DNA of 64,000 nt from Riptortus pedestris (Eukaryota; Arthropoda; Insecta; Hemiptera; Alydidae). Below are positions 61,942-64,000 of the stretch, one piece after another. The notes beneath the pieces are model-generated. The model ran no database searches and had not been told where the DNA came from. It saw only the letters and a program-made list of their open reading frames with translations. A program made the position numbers and the translations under genes. The number at the start of each line of letters is the position of its first letter. The stretch's first letter is position 1. The stretch spans positions 141,572,501 through 141,636,500 of the forward strand of contig CM032232.1 in NCBI GenBank assembly GCA_019009955.1, written 5' to 3'.

Positions 61942-61964
61942 TCTCCCTCTCTCTCTCTCTCTCG

Positions 61965-62000
<36 letters not shown>

Positions 62001-62025
62001 TCTCCTCGGCTCTCGCTCTCGTCTC

Positions 62026-62062
<37 letters not shown>

Positions 62063-62188
62063 TCCACAATCTCTCTCGTCTCATCTCTCTCACATCTCAT
62101 CTCTCTCACTCACTCCTCTTCTCCTCTCTCTCTCTCTCTCTCTCACTAGGACTCACTCTCTCCATCTCTCTCTCCTCTCTCTCTCTCA
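61038..62188. repeat. (CT)n-rich tract, about 1.15 kb
   Basis: Almost uninterrupted polypyrimidine CT/CTC sequence. The 380- and 399-codon Ser/Leu frames across it are low-complexity artefacts. Confidence 0.95.
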
Positions 62189-62394
62189 GCTCGTAAATGA
62201 ATATCATAGGCTATTGCTTTTAATAAATTTAGATTTTTTGAAAATAAAATATCAGGACTGATAGGCCATGCGGGAATATTCGTTTTTAACTGTCTTTGTA
62301 TGTCTTCAGTCAGTCTACATTCATAAACCAGAGGTGTTGAAAGACAAGTAAAAATGAATTTATTTGTAAATTATATTTTATAGTTTTATGTGAG

Positions 62395-62495
62395 TTTAGG
62401 TTAGTATTTAGGCTATAGGTATGTAGGCTAGTTAATTAGGCTATAGGTATGTAGGTTAGTATTTAGGCTATAGGTATGTAGGCTACTTAGGCTCT
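62395..62495. repeat. Short tandem repeat, 3 copies
   Basis: TTTAGGCTATAGGTATGTAG occurs three times with about 36-bp spacing. Confidence 0.8.
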
Positions 62496-62739
62496 TGCTG
62501 CCACTTCTCTGAACAGAGGCAAAGGAGTCGCAGCTGCTGGTTCCCCTAGGACTTTTCTGAATTTAACTAAATCTCCCAAATATTGCACTTTTATGCTTAG
62601 ACGTGCTCGGTGCTAGTTACCTGGCCCAATTTATCTATTCAAAATTTTATATATTCTATTAAATGGAGACCGGTATGAGGAAAACCAAAGGTACAGCGGG
62701 GGCAGAGGTGGGAAAAAAATTCATATACCAGGAAGGTGA

Positions 62740-63003
62740 ATGTCTGTTAAGTAATCATTTATATGTTATATTCAGATATATTTCTGTAATTGTTTTTCTT
62801 TCCGGAAAGAATATTTCTATCTATCTGTTCAGATCTGAAAGATTGGCAGACTTGATTGTTTAAAATTCAGACGCTTTCCGTTGGGAGGTTATTAAAATTG
62901 ACTGAAAGATTTCACGGTAACACCAACCAGTATGCAGATTTATCAATTACAAAACTTCACGAGGGAAATGTGCTTAGTTTACGCAGCCCCTGCGTGACGA
63001 CTT
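62740..63003 (-). repeat. DINE-like repeat, 5' part of long variant
   Basis: Ends CGCAGCCCCTGCGTGACG at about 62982-63000. The body matches 30840-31100. Confidence 0.6.
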
Positions 63004-63009
63004 TTTAAT

Positions 63010-64000
63010 TTCTTATGAAAAATCTGATGAGTAGGTGTGGGAGTTTACCAAATGCTGAAAACATGAAAGTAGGAAGAACGAAAATATATGTAGTTGTTGA
63101 GCGCAAATAATAATACGTGATTGCTTCTGTAAACTTTTTTCATAAAACTAATAATAACGGAGATATTTTAGATTTTCGAATCCCCCCCCCACCAAACCCC
63201 TAAACCGATTTCAGCAATTAACGACTATGAAATTTAGTGTCGAATGAAAGAGTGGAATGTCGAGTATGGAATAGACTAAATAAAGATTTTCGAGGTAGAA
63301 CGTAAAATCCTTTATTGAAGACTTTACCACAAATATTATGCATGGATTTCACACAGTAGATGAAATTAAATATGTTTGAAATGACATGAAATGTGTTTAT
63401 TTTCATTAAATGTTATCATAAATAATAGGATCCGTTATATCGTTTTTTCGTTCTGTTTTTCTATTAACAATTTATTAATATTATGTCAATTAAAATCTTT
63501 AAAAATATTAAATTTATTTATACTTGTATAACACCTTCGTTAAAAAAAAATAGGTTAAACTCTAAGAATACATAGTATAAAATGCATTAATTTAAATAAT
63601 TATATACAATAAATTAGTATCAATAACAATCTTAAAACAATTCTAAATATGTACAATTTTTTAACAACTATAAAACAGACACTTTTTATTTGTTGACATG
63701 CAACTTTATTAAAGGATTACAAGCTATATAAATGATGAGAAACTTGGCCCATCTTAAAGAGGCAACGTACCTCATCACGATTTAGACCGATAATTATAAC
63801 AAATATTTAGTAGTTTTATTTAATCATTGGACATTTTTGAAAGTATTCATCTTGTGTATAAAAGCATCCGACATGCATGGAGTTCTTTAATTTAATTAAT
63901 TTAATAATTCAATTTAGTTCTTTAATTTTAACTAAAGAGTATTTTTTTAATAGATTTGATACATTCGGGCAGAGCGTTGAAGAGTTTTACTCCTCAAAAT
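63010..64000. other. No gene recognised
   Basis: AT-rich. It starts with a faint DINE-like body (CCCCCCCCCACCAAACCCC near 63184); otherwise I see nothing I can name, and no further OBP exon. Confidence 0.5.

Noticed and set aside
61007..62261. 380- and 399-codon Ser/Leu-rich open frames
   Set aside because: They are translations of a CT microsatellite; no domain and no splice or start context.

Overview
The window is AT-rich, repeat-laden animal DNA. It has small coding exons split by long introns, GT-AG splice sites, AATAAA poly(A) signals, TATA/TCAGT promoters and many transposons. The only host genes I can support form a cluster of five paralogous odorant-binding proteins (OBPs, PBP/GOBP family), so the source is an insect. 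I cannot name the order; the large introns suggest a big genome. No operons, CRISPR arrays or functional RNA genes were seen. One ambiguous base (N) lies at 26229.

Each OBP gene has the same seven-exon plan: signal peptide; C1 exon; 29-nt linker exon; 36-nt C2/C3 exon; long exon with C4; 65-nt C5/C6 exon; very short tail exon. Layout: OBP-1 (+, 1421-6051, exons 1-3 lie off the left edge) and OBP-2 (-, 13068-19517) face tail to tail and form an inverted duplication. OBP-4 (-, 31419-35539) and OBP-3 (+, 37764-43964) diverge head to head around a minisatellite. OBP-5 (-, 50077-59580) is a more diverged member, tail to tail with OBP-3. OBP-2, -3 and -4 share a proximal promoter; OBP-5 has a different one. 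All products should be small secreted six-cysteine carriers of hydrophobic ligands; the ligands cannot be read from sequence.

Introns and intergenic DNA are filled with mobile elements. The commonest is a 0.6-0.7 kb family with subterminal inverted repeats, a (TA)n core and a 3' stem-loop, resembling DINE-1/HINE (Helentron-derived) elements. Helitrons are nested in its TA cores. Also present are a piggyBac copy with TTAA ends, a Tc1/mariner deletion derivative, a non-autonomous hAT with an 8-bp duplication, a relic hAT transposase, solo LTRs with ATAT duplications, a tRNA-derived SINE, LINE relics and a Penelope-like fragment. Insertions present in one OBP duplicate and missing from the other give a relative chronology for the cluster. 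The right end (61-64 kb) holds a 1.1-kb CT tract and no recognisable gene.
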